NCBI RefSeq assembly: GCF_008806385.1
Contig: NZ_VZZK01000006.1
Location: 62,001 to 126,000, forward strand
Reading direction: 5' to 3'
From: Methylobacterium soli
GTDB taxonomy: Bacteria; Pseudomonadota; Alphaproteobacteria; Rhizobiales; Beijerinckiaceae
Length of the DNA: 64,000 nt
In this document: positions 51,241-61,513 of the stretch, piece by piece
How the letters are laid out: every line of letters starts with the position of its first letter
Position numbering within the stretch: position 1 is the stretch's first letter
The notes under the pieces: generated by a model
Told to the model about the DNA's origin: nothing
Seen by the model: the letters and a program-made list of their open reading frames with translations, nothing else
Databases searched by the model: none
Translations under genes and position numbers: made by a program

Positions 51241-52615
51241 ACGGCTGCTTCAGGACCGGCACGGTCTTGGCCGAGTTGAGGTCGAAGGTCTTGTTCTTCA
51301 GCGGGTCGAGCTTGGTGCCTTCCGACGCGTCGAAGGCCCGCGACCGGCCGCCGGGCTGGCCGGCGCCGCCGTCGAGCGCGAAGGCCGCGTTGGATCCGGG
51401 CGCGTAGGCCGAGGCGCGGCCGGGCGTCGCGCCCGCATCCACCGGCTCGACCTTGTCGACGCCGTTGCCGTCCGGCGCCGGGCTCTGGCGGGCCCGCTCG
51501 ACCTGGCGCCAGCGCGCGACGTTCTTCTGGTGGCCTTCGAGGCTGTCCGCGAAGGCGTGCCCGCCGGTGCCGTCGGCCACGAAGAAGAGATCCTTGGTGC
51601 GCGACGGGTTGGCGACGGCTTCCAGCGCGGCGCGGCCCGGATTGGCGATCGGGCCCGGGGGCAGGCCCTCGATCACGTAGGTGTTGTAGGGGGTGGGGCG
51701 CTCGATCTCGGAGCGCTGGATGCCGCGCCCGAGGGTGCCCCGGCCGCCGACGAGCCCGTACACGATGGTCGGGTCCGATTGCAGCTTCATGCGCTTGTTG
51801 AGGCGGTTCACGAAGACGCCGGCGACCCGTGGGCGCTCGTCGGCGCGGCCCGTCTCCTTCTCGACGATGGAGGCGAGGGTGACCATCTCGGCGGGGGTGC
51901 GCACCGGGACCTCGGCGCTGCGGCGCAGCCAGATCTGGTTCAGGACCTCGCGCTGCTTGGCGCGCATCAGGTTGACGATCTGCTGGCGAGTGGCGCCGCG
52001 CTCGAACTTGTAGGTGTCGGGCAGGAGTGAGCCCTCGGGCGGGATCTCGCCGATCTCGCCGGTGAGAATGTCGTTCTCGTTGAGGCGCCCGACGATCTGC
52101 TCGCTCGTCAGGCCCTCCGGGAAGGTGATGGCGTGCTGGACCTGGCGCCCGGTCGTCACCGTGTCGATGGCCTCGCCGATGCTCGCATGGGCCTTGAAAC
52201 TGTACTCGCCGGCCTTGAGGGGCGGCTTGCCGCCGAAGCGGGCGGCGAGCTCGAACAGGCCGGTATGGGCGATCACGCCCTCGCGCTGCAGGATCTCGGC
52301 GATCTCGCTGGTGCCGCTGCGGGTCGGGATGACCACGACCTTGTCGGCCCCGAGCGGGCCCGGCTCCTGCACCTGCCGCTGGAACAGCGTCAGGCCGATC
52401 ATGGCGCCGATGGCGAGCACCACCGCGAAGGTGAGGAGGCCGCTGATCGTGGCGAGCAGGCCGCCGCGCTCGCGGACGGGCTCCTCGGGCGGCGGCAGGG
52501 CGGCGGTGGGCTTGATCGCCTCGCCGGGCGAACGCGGCGACAGGCGGTTCGGGAGGGCCGGCTCGTCCGAGGTGATCGGCGTCGGCGCGGGCGTCTTGCG
52601 TCTGCGGAAGAACAT
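51239..52615 (-). CDS. mltG: Endolytic murein transglycosylase MltG
   Basis: MltG (YceG) cleaves nascent peptidoglycan strands at the inner membrane. The 458-residue product has a cytoplasmic Pro-rich N-terminus (1-50), one membrane span (about 54-77), a LysM-like subdomain, and the catalytic glutamate in LASIVEKETGRADERPRVAGVFVNRL. DPTIVYGL and PTPYNTYVIEGLPPGPIANPG follow. The last 90 residues are a low-complexity extension. The ATG at 52615 avoids a spurious upstream frame. Confidence 0.95.
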   Translation of the reverse strand: MFFRRRKTPAPTPITSDEPALPNRLSPRSPGEAIKPTAALPPPEEPVRERGGLLATISGLLTFAVVLAIGAMIGLTLFQRQVQEPGPLGADKVVVIPTRSGTSEIAEILQREGVIAHTGLFELAARFGGKPPLKAGEYSFKAHASIGEAIDTVTTGRQVQHAITFPEGLTSEQIVGRLNENDILTGEIGEIPPEGSLLPDTYKFERGATRQQIVNLMRAKQREVLNQIWLRRSAEVPVRTPAEMVTLASIVEKETGRADERPRVAGVFVNRLNKRMKLQSDPTIVYGLVGGRGTLGRGIQRSEIERPTPYNTYVIEGLPPGPIANPGRAALEAVANPSRTKDLFFVADGTGGHAFADSLEGHQKNVARWRQVERARQSPAPDGNGVDKVEPVDAGATPGRASAYAPGSNAAFALDGGAGQPGGRSRAFDASEGTKLDPLKNKTFDLNSAKTVPVLKQP

Positions 52616-52796
52616 CGAAATCCTGCTCGGGCTCGCGCTCCCTGACCTGGGCCCGTTCGTCGGCCCTTCTGCCCGTCGCCGGACGCGGCGCCAGGACGGA
52701 GAGGTCAGGATGGCACGGTTGCCTGCGCGTGTCAGGTGATCGCGCGGAGGGGCGACCCTAGCCGGATTTGTGGCGAAAATGCCGTGAGGCGCGACC

Positions 52797-53708
52797 TCAG
52801 CGTGCGGAGATGCGCCCCGGCGCGGGCTGGCAGGCGGCGCAGTAGAAGGTCGAGCGTCCGGATTGCACGATCCGGGCGACGGTGCCGTCGCAGCCGGGCC
52901 GGGTGCAGGCGGCGCCGCTGCGGTCATAGACCCGGAAGGCGTGCTGGAAGGCGCCGGCGCTGCCATCCGGGTGGGCGTAGTCGCGCAGGGTCGAGCCGCC
53001 CGCCGCCACCGCCTCGGTGAGGACCTCCGCGATCACCCGGGCGAGGAGCCGCGCCTTCGGGGTCGGCTTGCCGTCGGTGCGGGCGAGCGCCCCGGCGGGG
53101 GTCTCCGGATGAAGTCCGGCCCGGTGCAGCGCCTCGCAGACATAGATGTTGCCGAGCCCCGCGATCAGGCGCTGGTCGAGGAGCGCGCTCTTCAGCGGGG
53201 TGATCTTGTGGCGGAACAGGCGCGCGATGGTCTCGCCGGTCAGCGCCTCGCCGAGGGGCTCGATCCCCATCCCGGCGAAGTGCCGGCAGGCGGCGAGTCC
53301 CTCCGTCGGGACGAGGTCCATGAAGCCGAAGCGGCGCACGTCGTTGTAGGTCACGGTGGCCCCGCTCCCCATCGCCATCACGACGTGGTCGTGCTTGGGC
53401 TGGCCGAGAGCGCCCTCGAGGTAGAAATCTCCTGGGGACAGATTCCGGCCGTCCGGGAGCTTCACGTCGAAGCGCCCGCTCATGCCGAGATGCATGATCA
53501 GGGTCTCGCCGGAATCGAGGGCGGCCGTGAGATACTTGGCGCGGCGCGCCAGCGCCGTCACGGCCCGGCCCTCCAGCCGCTCGGCGAAACGATCCGGGAA
53601 CGGAAATCGCAGGTTCGGCCGCCGGAGCGTGACGCGGGAAAAGCGCGCGCCCACGAGGGCGGGCGCGAGCCCGCGCCGCACGGTCTCGACCTCGGGAAGT
53701 TCGGGCAT
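52797..53708 (-). CDS. mutM: Formamidopyrimidine-DNA glycosylase
   Basis: MutM (Fpg) removes oxidised purines such as 8-oxoguanine. The 303 residues start with the catalytic [13 protein letters not shown] (Pro2 after Met removal, Glu3). They have the lysine in LARRAKYL near 58, the [19 protein letters not shown] helix-two-turn-helix, and a zinc finger with CTRPGC and CAAC near the C-terminus. It is divergent from ubiE across about 200 bases. Confidence 0.96.
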   Translation of the reverse strand: MPELPEVETVRRGLAPALVGARFSRVTLRRPNLRFPFPDRFAERLEGRAVTALARRAKYLTAALDSGETLIMHLGMSGRFDVKLPDGRNLSPGDFYLEGALGQPKHDHVVMAMGSGATVTYNDVRRFGFMDLVPTEGLAACRHFAGMGIEPLGEALTGETIARLFRHKITPLKSALLDQRLIAGLGNIYVCEALHRAGLHPETPAGALARTDGKPTPKARLLARVIAEVLTEAVAAGGSTLRDYAHPDGSAGAFQHAFRVYDRSGAACTRPGCDGTVARIVQSGRSTFYCAACQPAPGRISAR

Positions 53709-53910
53709 GGTCACCGGTTCGCGTGGGTCTCTCGGCCCTGCATATCGGGGCGGAGGGGCGGCCGGGCAATCCGGGCGCGTCGTCGCGCCGGGCGGGCCGA
53801 TCGCCGGACGAGGACGGGCCGATGGTTGAACGCGCCCGGGCCTGCGGGTTTGGACGCATGGCGGTTTGCGCGCGCCTTCGCTATGGAGGCCGGGCAAAAG
53901 GTGGATCTGC

Positions 53911-54684
53911 ATGAGCGCTGGCGAGCGGCCTTCGAACGACGACACGACGAATTTCGGCTTCGAGCGCGTGGCGCTCGCCGAGAAGCAGGGGCGCGTCGAC
54001 GACGTGTTCCGGTCGGTCGCGAAGCGCTACGACCTGATGAACGACCTGATGTCGGCGGGCCTGCACCGGGCCTGGAAGGCGCAGCTCATCGCCATACTGC
54101 GCCCGCCGCAGGCCCGCGCCTTTCGGCATCTCGATGTCGCCGGCGGCACCGGCGACATCGCCTTCCGGGCCCTCGCGGCGGGCGGCGCGGGCACCCATGT
54201 CACGGTCCTGGACATCAACGAGGCGATGCTGCGGGTCGGTGCCGAGCGGGCCGGCCACCGCTTCGACGGCCGGATCGACTTCGTCACCGGCAATGCCGAG
54301 ACCCTGCCGCTGCCCGCCGCCACGTTCGACGCCTACACGATCGCCTTCGGCATCCGGAACGTGCCCCGGATCGACGCGGCCCTGGCCGAGGCGCACCGGG
54401 TGCTCAAGCCCGGCGGGCGCTTCCTCTGCCTCGAATTCTCGAAGGTGGACCTGCCCCTCCTCGACAAGATCTACGACGCCTATTCCTTCCACGTGATCCC
54501 GCGCCTCGGCGCCCGGGTGGCGGGGGATGCCGATTCCTACCGCTACCTCGTGGAATCGATCCGCCAGTTCCCGACGCCCGGCGCCTTCGCGGGCATGATC
54601 GAGGCGGCGGGCTTCCGCCACGTGACGCACCGGCTGCTCTCGGGCGGGATCGTGGCGATCCATTCCGGCTGGAAGGTCTCCTGA
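53911..54684 (+). CDS. ubiE: Ubiquinone/menaquinone biosynthesis C-methyltransferase
   Basis: UbiE methylates the ring carbon of demethyl-quinol in ubiquinone synthesis. The 257-residue product has [31 protein letters not shown], the SAM motif [15 protein letters not shown] near 70-84, the post-motif [24 protein letters not shown], and [10 protein letters not shown]. The ATG at 53911 matches the family start. It is followed by ubiB after 27 bases. Confidence 0.95.
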   Translation: MSAGERPSNDDTTNFGFERVALAEKQGRVDDVFRSVAKRYDLMNDLMSAGLHRAWKAQLIAILRPPQARAFRHLDVAGGTGDIAFRALAAGGAGTHVTVLDINEAMLRVGAERAGHRFDGRIDFVTGNAETLPLPAATFDAYTIAFGIRNVPRIDAALAEAHRVLKPGGRFLCLEFSKVDLPLLDKIYDAYSFHVIPRLGARVAGDADSYRYLVESIRQFPTPGAFAGMIEAAGFRHVTHRLLSGGIVAIHSGWKVS

Positions 54685-54711
54685 TGGCCGCGGCCGGGGA
54701 GGCGTGACTCC

Positions 54712-56268
54712 GTGCTCGGCGCGATCATCCACCTCCTGCGGGGCGTCCATGTCGGCTTCGTGCTGGCGCGCGAGGGCGGCCTCGCCTTCGTGGACCCGTC
54801 GCAGCTGCCGCCGCACCTGCGCTTCGCCCTCCGGATCGGCCGCCTCCTGGAGCGCCCGGGCCTCGGCGACGGGGCCGCGCGCCTCTCGAAGGCGCTGACC
54901 CGGCTCGGCCCCTCCTACGTGAAGTTCGGGCAGTTCCTGGCGACGCGCCCCGACCTCGTCGGAATGGCCGCCGCGATCGACCTGGAGAAGTTGCAGGACC
55001 GGGTTCCGCCCTTTCCGCAGGGGCAGGCGATCCGGGTGGTCGAGACCGCCTTCGGCCAGCCGCTGCGAAGCCTGTTCGCCTCCTTCAGCGAGCCGGTCGC
55101 CGCCGCCTCGATCGCCCAGGTCCACCGGGCGACGGTGATCGATCCGGACGGCACGCAGCGCGCCCTGGCGGTGAAGATCATGCGGCCCGGCGTGCGCGAG
55201 CGCTTCCAGCGGGATCTCCAGGCCATGCGCTTCATGGCGCGGGTGGTCCACGCCCTCTCGCCCCAGGCGGAGCGCCTGCGCCCGCGCGAGGTGGTCGAGA
55301 TCCTGGCCCGCTCGGTGATGATGGAGATGGATTTCCGGCTCGAGGCGGCCGCCATGTCCGAGCTCGCCCAGAACACCCGGGACGACACCGATTTCCGCGT
55401 CCCCCGCCCCGAATGGGAGCTGACCGGGCGCGACGTGCTCTCCAGCGAGTGGATCGAGGGCATCCGCCTGTCCGACCGCGCCGCGATCGTGGCGGCCGGC
55501 CACGATTCGCGCCTGCTCGGGCGGACCGTGATCCAGTCCTTCCTGCGCCAGGCCATCCGGGACGGCTTCTTCCACGCCGACATGCATCCCGGGAACCTGT
55601 TCGTGGACGCGCAAGGGCGCCTCGTCGCGGTGGATTTCGGCATCATGGGCCGGCTCGGGGTGAAGGAGCGCCGCTTCCTCGCCGAGATCCTGCTCGGCTT
55701 CATCCTGCGCGACTACAAGCGCGTCGCGCAGGTGCATTTCGAGGCCGGCTACGTGCCCCGGCACCATTCCGTCGACGATTTCGCCCAGGCGATCCGGGCG
55801 ATCGGCGAGCCGATCCACCAGCGCCGCGCCGACGAGATCTCGATGGCCAAGGTGCTCACCCTGCTCTTCGACGTCACCGCCCTGTTCGACATGAGCACGC
55901 GCACCGAACTCGTGATGCTGCAGAAGACCATGGTGGTGGTCGAGGGCGTCGCCCGCTCCCTCGACCCGCAGCTCGACATGTGGACTGGCGCCGAGCCGGT
56001 GGTGCGGAGCTGGATCACCCGCAACCTGGGGCCGATCGGCCGGATCGAGGGGGCCGGCCGGGCGGCCCTCACCATCGCGGATGTCGTTACCGACATCCCG
56101 GACCTCGCCGTGCGCCTGAAGCGCATCATGATCCGCCTCGACGAGGCCGGGACCGGCGACGCGCACCGGATCGAGAACTTCGCCCGGCAGGAGCGTCGCC
56201 GGGCGATCTGGTCGACGCTGGCACTCTGGGGCATCGCCATCGGTGCGCTCGTGATGGCGTTCCGCTAG
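54712..56268 (+). CDS. ubiB: UbiB family atypical kinase/ATPase for ubiquinone biosynthesis
   Basis: UbiB is a membrane-associated atypical protein-kinase-like ATPase required for ubiquinone synthesis. The 518 residues include the KxGQ motif YVKFGQFLATRPDL near 68, the Ala-rich loop SEPVAAASIAQVHRA, and the catalytic stretch DGFFHADMHPGNLFVDAQGRLVAVDFG. Two C-terminal hydrophobic helices are expected, but only the last (about 497-516) is clear. The start is GTG 54712, and the gene follows ubiE. Confidence 0.95.
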   Translation: MLGAIIHLLRGVHVGFVLAREGGLAFVDPSQLPPHLRFALRIGRLLERPGLGDGAARLSKALTRLGPSYVKFGQFLATRPDLVGMAAAIDLEKLQDRVPPFPQGQAIRVVETAFGQPLRSLFASFSEPVAAASIAQVHRATVIDPDGTQRALAVKIMRPGVRERFQRDLQAMRFMARVVHALSPQAERLRPREVVEILARSVMMEMDFRLEAAAMSELAQNTRDDTDFRVPRPEWELTGRDVLSSEWIEGIRLSDRAAIVAAGHDSRLLGRTVIQSFLRQAIRDGFFHADMHPGNLFVDAQGRLVAVDFGIMGRLGVKERRFLAEILLGFILRDYKRVAQVHFEAGYVPRHHSVDDFAQAIRAIGEPIHQRRADEISMAKVLTLLFDVTALFDMSTRTELVMLQKTMVVVEGVARSLDPQLDMWTGAEPVVRSWITRNLGPIGRIEGAGRAALTIADVVTDIPDLAVRLKRIMIRLDEAGTGDAHRIENFARQERRRAIWSTLALWGIAIGALVMAFR

Positions 56269-56315
56269 GATAACGGCGCCCTTTCAGGATGACGGCGCCC
56301 TTTCAGGATGACGGT
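56268..56315. repeat. 19-bp tandem repeat at the ubiB-coaBC junction
   Basis: Two units of GGATGACGGCGCCCTTTCA (first with A for G) occupy 56268-56286 and 56287-56305, with a partial third (GGATGACGGT) to 56315. Two of the units contain ATG codons, giving extra possible starts for coaBC. The repeat begins exactly at the ubiB stop. Confidence 0.75.
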
Positions 56316-57587
56316 ATGGATCGTCCCCTCGCCCACCGCCGCATCCTCCTCGTCATCGGCGGGGGCATCGCGGCCTACAAGTCCCTCGACCTGATCCGCC
56401 GCCTGCGCGCGCGCGGCGCCGCGGTGCGCCCGCTTCTCACCAAGGGCGCCCAGGAATTCGTGACGCCCCTCGCGGCCGCCGCGCTCGCGGGCGAGCGGGC
56501 CCATACGGACCTGTTCGACCGGGAGGACGAGGCCGATATCGGCCATATCAAGCTCGCGCGGGACGCCGACGCCGTGGTGGTGGCGCCCGCGACCGCCAAC
56601 CTGATGGGCCGCATGGCCGGCGGGCTTGCCTCCGACCTCGCCTCCACGGTCCTGCTCGCCACGACGCTGCCGATCCTGATCGCGCCCGCCATGAACGTGC
56701 GGATGTGGCAGCACCCCGCCACCCGCCGGAACCTCGCGCTCCTCCAGGGCGACGGCGTGCGGGTGGTCGGCCCGAACGAGGGGGCGATGGCGGAGGCCGA
56801 GTTCGGCCCCGGCCGCATGGCCGAGCCCGGCGAGATCGCCGACGCGGTCGCGGCGATGCTGGCCGAGACGGAGGCGCAGGCCGCGGCGAAGCCCGCGGGC
56901 TTCGGCTTCCTTGCCGGGCGGGGGCCGGGCGGTTCGCTCGCGGGCCGTCGGGTGCTCGTCACGTCCGGGCCGACGCACGAGCCGATCGACCCCGTGCGCT
57001 ACATCGCCAATCGCTCCTCGGGCCGGCAGGGCCACGCCATCGCGGAGGCTGCCGCCGCGGCGGGCGCCGCCGTGACGCTGGTCTCGGGGCCGGTCTCGCT
57101 GCCCGACCCGCCGGGCGTGGCGGTGGTGCGGGTCGAGACCGCGCGGGAGATGCTGGCGGCGGTCGAGGCGGCGCTGCCGGCCGAGGTCGCGATCTTCACC
57201 GCCGCCGTCGCGGATTTCCGACCCGCGGAGGCACGCGGCTCCAAGATCAAGAAGGACGGCGCGGCGCCCGCCCCCCTCGGCCTCGTCGAGAACCCGGACA
57301 TCCTGGCCACGATCGCGGGGCGCGCGTCCGGCCGCCCGGCCTTGGTGGTCGGGTTCGCGGCCGAGACCGATACGGTGATCGACCACGCCCGCGCCAAGAT
57401 CGCCCGCAAGGGCTGCGACCTCCTCGTCGCCAACGACGTCTCGCCCGCGGGCGGCGTGATGGGCGGGACGCGCAACACGGTCCACCTCGTGTCCCGCGAC
57501 GGCTCCGTCGAGACCTGGCCGACCCTCGACAAGGACGAGGTCGGGCGACGCCTGGTCGAGCGCTTCGCCCGGATGCTCGCCGGCTGA
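56316..57587 (+). CDS. coaBC: Bifunctional phosphopantothenoylcysteine synthase/decarboxylase
   Basis: CoaBC joins cysteine to phosphopantothenate and decarboxylates the product in coenzyme A synthesis. The 423-residue product has an N-terminal flavin decarboxylase (CoaC) with VIGGGIAAYKSLDLIRRL and the PAMNVRMWQHPATRRNL substrate motif. The C-terminal CoaB has VLVTSGPTHEPIDPVRYIANRSSGRQGHAIAEAA, ADFRP and a SKIKK lysine motif. ATG 56316 (MDRPLAHRR) starts closest to the fold; ATG 56289 within the tandem repeat adds nine residues. Confidence 0.95.
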   Translation: MDRPLAHRRILLVIGGGIAAYKSLDLIRRLRARGAAVRPLLTKGAQEFVTPLAAAALAGERAHTDLFDREDEADIGHIKLARDADAVVVAPATANLMGRMAGGLASDLASTVLLATTLPILIAPAMNVRMWQHPATRRNLALLQGDGVRVVGPNEGAMAEAEFGPGRMAEPGEIADAVAAMLAETEAQAAAKPAGFGFLAGRGPGGSLAGRRVLVTSGPTHEPIDPVRYIANRSSGRQGHAIAEAAAAAGAAVTLVSGPVSLPDPPGVAVVRVETAREMLAAVEAALPAEVAIFTAAVADFRPAEARGSKIKKDGAAPAPLGLVENPDILATIAGRASGRPALVVGFAAETDTVIDHARAKIARKGCDLLVANDVSPAGGVMGGTRNTVHLVSRDGSVETWPTLDKDEVGRRLVERFARMLAG

Positions 57588-57614
57588 GGGACCGGAAGGC
57601 TTGAATTGGGGGCT

Positions 57615-57650
57615 TTACCGGGCACGGCCGGAGGATGACGGCCCGTGCTC
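57615..57650 (+). terminator. Possible hairpin after coaBC
   Basis: Arms at 57620-57630 and 57639-57650 pair over 11 bp with one bulge and one G-T. No clear T-run follows, so termination is uncertain. Confidence 0.3.
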
Positions 57651-57833
57651 GTCTGTCTCGGAAGGTCGGCCTCGGCGAGCCGCGCGCCGTGAGGTCTTCG
57701 GCCGTCACGATTGAACAAAAAGTGATCTGAATTCAATCCGGATCATCGGCTGTTAACGACCTTTTGCTGGAATTGGCATGTTGGCTCGCGCCGCTGGGGC
57801 GGCCGGATGCAGATTTCGCGTCAGGATCGATCG

Positions 57834-59531
57834 ATGAAACTCGGACTCGGCGTGAAGATCCACGCCATCACGGTCGCGGCCCTGATCGGGGTTCTCGCCA
57901 TCATCGGCCTCGCCTCCCACGGGCTCTACCGCGAGATCACGGCGGCGCGGGCGACCCGGACCCAGCAGGCGGTCGAGGTGGCCCGCGGCGTGCTCACGCA
58001 TTTCGAGGGAGAGGCCCGGGCCGGCCGGATGCCGGAGGCCGAGGCGCGCCGCGCCGCGCTCGCCGTCCTCAAGGGTTTGCGCTTCGCCGGCGAGGAATAT
58101 TTCTACGTCATCGACGAGACGCACCGGATGGTGATGCACCCGATCAAGCCGGCGCTCGAGGGCAAGGACATGAGCGGCTTCGCCGATCCGGCCGGAACCC
58201 GCCTCTTCGTCGACATGGGCGACGTCGTGCGACGCGACGGCGCGGGCTTCGTCTCCTACCTGTGGCCGAAGCCCGGCGCCGAGGAGCCGGTCGGCAAGAT
58301 CTCCTACGTGGCCGGCTTCAAGCCCTGGGGCCTGATCATCGGCACCGGCGTCTACACCGACGACACCCTGGCCTACCTGCGCGGCACGCTGATCACGCTT
58401 CTCGCCGGCATGGCGGCCGTGCTGGTCCTGATCGGGCTCGTCGCGGCGGCGATCGGCCGCCACGTGGCGGGGCCGGCCCTCGGTCTCGCCGAGACCATGG
58501 ACCGCCTCGCCAAGGGCGACCGCGCCATCGCGGTCCCGGGGCTCGCGCGCGGCGACGAGATCGGCACCATGGCGCGCGCCCTCGACGTCTTCCGGCGCGA
58601 CGCGATCCGCACGGCGGAACTCGAGACCGAGGCCCGCGCCCTGACCGACGCGCGATCCGTGCAGGCCCGGCACGTCGAGAGCGGCGTCGAGACCTTCCGC
58701 ACCGTGATCCAGGACGCCCTGACGACGCTCGGGCGCGATACGGGCGCGATGCAAACGACGGCCCGCACCCTGTCCGGCATCGCCGCCAACTCGGCCTCAG
58801 AGGCGAAGGCCGCGATGTCCGAATCCGTGAGCACGGCCGGCCACGTCACCGCGGTGGCGGGGGCGACCGAGGAATTGTCGAGCTCGATCCGGGAGATCGC
58901 CCGGCAGGTCGGCGGGGCCGCGGAGGTGGTGCGCCGGGGCGCCGCCATGGCGGGGCGCTCGGCCGAGCAGGTCGAGACCCTGAACCAGGCCGCCGGCCGG
59001 ATCGGGGCCGTGGTCGCCGCGGTCCAGGCCATCGCGAGTCAGACGAACCTGCTGGCGCTCAACGCCACCATCGAGGCGGCGCGCGCGGGCGAGGCGGGGC
59101 GCGGCTTCGCGGTGGTCGCCGCCGAGGTGAAGGGCCTCGCGGCCCAGACGGCGCAGGCCACCGAGGAGATCGTCGGCTACGTGGCGGAGATCCAGGCCTC
59201 GACCCGCACCGCCGTGGAGGGCATCCACGATCTCGCCGCCGTGATGGCCGAGATCGACGGCGTCACGGTGGCGGTGGCCGATGCCGTCGGCCAGCAGGAC
59301 GGGGCGACGCGCGAGATCGCCGGCAGCATCGGGGCGGCGGCGGCCGGCACCGAGGCTCTCGCGGCGGCGATGCGGATCTCGACCCGGGCCGCCGGTGAGA
59401 CCAGCGAGGCCGCGGGCTCCGTCCTCACCGTCTCGGAGAGCCTCGCGGCCCAGACTCGGCGCATCGAGACCGAGGTACAGGACTTCCTCGCCGCGCTTCG
59501 CGCCGGCTCCGCGGAGCGGCGCGCCGCCTGA
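57834..59531 (+). CDS. Methyl-accepting chemotaxis protein with Cache sensor
   Basis: A transmembrane chemoreceptor of 565 residues. It has a first span (about 9-28), then a periplasmic sCache_2-type domain (about 30-180) with [20 protein letters not shown] and a [12 protein letters not shown] end. The second span (about 185-210), a HAMP region (about 212-265) and the cytoplasmic signalling domain follow, with hairpin tip [34 protein letters not shown] motif. Small organic ligands are typical for the family but the ligand is unknown. No CheA-binding partners are near. ATG 57834 is chosen over 57807 because it starts right before the first span. Confidence 0.93.
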   Translation: MKLGLGVKIHAITVAALIGVLAIIGLASHGLYREITAARATRTQQAVEVARGVLTHFEGEARAGRMPEAEARRAALAVLKGLRFAGEEYFYVIDETHRMVMHPIKPALEGKDMSGFADPAGTRLFVDMGDVVRRDGAGFVSYLWPKPGAEEPVGKISYVAGFKPWGLIIGTGVYTDDTLAYLRGTLITLLAGMAAVLVLIGLVAAAIGRHVAGPALGLAETMDRLAKGDRAIAVPGLARGDEIGTMARALDVFRRDAIRTAELETEARALTDARSVQARHVESGVETFRTVIQDALTTLGRDTGAMQTTARTLSGIAANSASEAKAAMSESVSTAGHVTAVAGATEELSSSIREIARQVGGAAEVVRRGAAMAGRSAEQVETLNQAAGRIGAVVAAVQAIASQTNLLALNATIEAARAGEAGRGFAVVAAEVKGLAAQTAQATEEIVGYVAEIQASTRTAVEGIHDLAAVMAEIDGVTVAVADAVGQQDGATREIAGSIGAAAAGTEALAAAMRISTRAAGETSEAAGSVLTVSESLAAQTRRIETEVQDFLAALRAGSAERRAA

Positions 59532-59546
59532 GGCCGGGGTGGCGCG

Positions 59547-60185
59547 TCAGGCCGCGGCGGCGGCCTCGTGCTCGGCGGCGAGGCGGGTCTCCGCCTCGGA
59601 GACCCGCTGGACCGACGGACGCTCGCGGATGCGCGCCACGTAGGCCGCGATGGTGGGATCCTCGGGGATCAGCTTGAAGCCCGTGGTCCAGCCGAGCGCC
59701 GAGCCCCACAGGATGTCGGCCGCCGAGAACCGCTCGCCCAGGAGGTAGGGGCCGGGCTTCAGCGCCGCGATCACCTGCGCCAGCACCGTGTCGAAATCCC
59801 CGTAGGCCGACATGGCCCGGGGCCCGGGTGCCCGCTCCAGCGCGCGGTCGATCACGGCGGGCTCGAAGCAGGAACCGTAGAAGATCATCCAGCGCAGGTA
59901 GGGCCCGCGCAGCGGATCGCCGGGCGCGGGCGCGAGGCCGGCTTCGGGGAAAAGGTCGGCGAGGTAGAGATAGACGGCGGCCTGCTCGGTCACGAGCGCC
60001 TCGCCGTGCCGGATCGCCGGCACCTTCCCCATCGGGTTGACGGCGAGGTAGCCGGGCTCCCGGTGCGCGCCGGCCTTCATGTTCAGCGCCTCCATCCGGT
60101 GCGGCGCCCGCAACTCCTCCAGCAGGATGCGCACGCCCGTCGAGCGGGTGTTCGGGGCGTGGTAGAAAATGATCTCGGGTTGCAT
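59547..60185 (-). CDS. Glutathione S-transferase family protein
   Basis: The 212 residues have a thioredoxin-like N-terminal domain (FYHAPNTRSTGVRILLEEL, with a Ser/Thr-rich active loop, and MGKVPAIRHGEALVTEQAAVYLYLADLFP holding the cis-Pro and Glu-Gln-Ala glutathione contacts). An all-helical C-terminal domain contains LLGERFSAADILWGSAL. Substrate specificity is not predictable. It lies 65 bases downstream of the agmatinase-family gene on the same strand. Confidence 0.92.
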   Translation of the reverse strand: MQPEIIFYHAPNTRSTGVRILLEELRAPHRMEALNMKAGAHREPGYLAVNPMGKVPAIRHGEALVTEQAAVYLYLADLFPEAGLAPAPGDPLRGPYLRWMIFYGSCFEPAVIDRALERAPGPRAMSAYGDFDTVLAQVIAALKPGPYLLGERFSAADILWGSALGWTTGFKLIPEDPTIAAYVARIRERPSVQRVSEAETRLAAEHEAAAAA

Positions 60186-60250
60186 CTCGATCTCTCGATT
60201 CTCGGGTTCGGAGGTCTGGCCGGCAGGCTTGTGGCCGGCGGGCCGGAGGG

Positions 60251-61252
60251 TCAAGCGGCGCGGCGCTCCGCGACGGCATCGGCCAAGAGGCACAGGATCT
60301 CGAAGGCGAGGCTGCCGCCGGCCAGGGCCGTGATCCCGGCGGCGTCGAGGGGAGGCGCCACCTCGACGAGATCCGCCCCGACGAGATCGAGGCCCCGCAG
60401 GGAGCGCACGAGATGGAGCGCCTCCCGCGTGGTGAAGCCGCCGATCTCGGGCGTGCCGGTCCCGGGGGCGTAGGCCGGATCGAGGGCGTCGATGTCGAAG
60501 CTCAGATAGGTCGGATGCGCGCCCACGATCGCCCGCGCTTCGGCCACGATCTCCGGCAGCCCGCGCACCAGCGTCTCCTCCATGGTGATGACGCGCAGGC
60601 CCTGGCCGCAGGCCCAGTCGCGCTCGTCCGCCGCATCGATGCTGCCGCGGATGCCGATCTGCACGCTGCGGCGCGGGTCGAGCACGCCGTCCTCGATCGC
60701 CCGGCGGAACGGCGTGCCGTGGGTGAGCCGCGTGCCCCCGTACTGGCTGTCGTCGGTGTCGCTGTGCGCGTCGATATGGATGAGGCCAAGCGGCCGCCCC
60801 GCTCCGAGAGCCCGCAGAACCGGATAGGTCACGAGGTGGTCGCCCCCGATCGAGAGGGGCACGATGCCGCCTGTCCTGAGCCCCGCGTGAAAGGCCTCGA
60901 TGCGCCGGCAGGTCTCGGCGGCGTCGATCGGGTTGACCGGCACGTCCCCGAGATCGGCGCAGGCCGCGAGCGCGTAGGGCGCGATGCCGCTGGCCGGGTT
61001 GAGCATCCGGGTGCCGGTGGAGGCCTCCCGCACGGCGCGGGGGCCGAGCCGGGCGCCCGGCCGGTTGGTGGTGGCGCCGTCGAAGGGAATGCCGACCAGC
61101 CCGATCTCGATGGTTCCGGCGGCCTCCTCCGGCGTCAGGACCGGGAGCCGCATGAAGCTCGGCACGCCGGAGAAGCGCGGGCTGAGCATCCCGGAGGCCG
61201 GGCGATAGCGGGCGATGCGCGCCGCGTCCGTCTCGCTGACCCTGTGCGGCAC
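60251..61252 (-). CDS. speB: Agmatinase/guanidinobutyrase-type ureohydrolase
   Basis: A manganese ureohydrolase that releases urea from a guanidino compound. The 333-residue product has the metal motifs IGGDHLVTYP, IHIDAHSDTDD and SFDIDALDPAYAPGTGTPEIGG. The N-terminal RFSGVPSFMRLPVL is typical of the agmatinase and guanidinobutyrase branch rather than arginase. The start is set at GTG 61252, which has a GGGAGGGG ribosome-binding site; ATG 61303 would add 17 residues. Whether the substrate is agmatine, guanidinobutyrate or another guanidine is open, so the symbol is tentative. Confidence 0.85.
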   Translation of the reverse strand: MPHRVSETDAARIARYRPASGMLSPRFSGVPSFMRLPVLTPEEAAGTIEIGLVGIPFDGATTNRPGARLGPRAVREASTGTRMLNPASGIAPYALAACADLGDVPVNPIDAAETCRRIEAFHAGLRTGGIVPLSIGGDHLVTYPVLRALGAGRPLGLIHIDAHSDTDDSQYGGTRLTHGTPFRRAIEDGVLDPRRSVQIGIRGSIDAADERDWACGQGLRVITMEETLVRGLPEIVAEARAIVGAHPTYLSFDIDALDPAYAPGTGTPEIGGFTTREALHLVRSLRGLDLVGADLVEVAPPLDAAGITALAGGSLAFEILCLLADAVAERRAA

Positions 61253-61357
61253 GCGCCCCTCCCGGCTCTTGGTCCCTGCGAATGCTTCGCCGCCCGCGAT
61301 CATCCGGGCGGGTTCCGGCGAGATCAAGCGCGCCGGACGCCACCGCTTTTGCCTGCG

Positions 61358-61386
61358 TTGACGACTCACGGCCGCGCGACTATAGA
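61358..61386 (+). promoter_or_regulatory. rpsT promoter
   Basis: TTGACG (61358-61363) and TATAGA (61381-61386) are spaced by 17 bases, a strong sigma-70-like match, giving a leader of about 120 bases before rpsT. Confidence 0.7.
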
Positions 61387-61513
61387 ACCGGCTCCGCCGA
61401 GGGCTCGCGCTTGATCGCGAACCCTCGGCTTCGCCATTGCCTGATAACCTGCACGCGTTGACCGACCACGGCCGAGAGGCCCATCGGTATCGCCAGACGA
61501 GACGAGGATGCCC

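Noticed and set aside
57751..57800. A sigma-54-type promoter before the chemoreceptor gene
   Set aside because: GG and GC elements near TTGGCATG do not have the required spacing or consensus.
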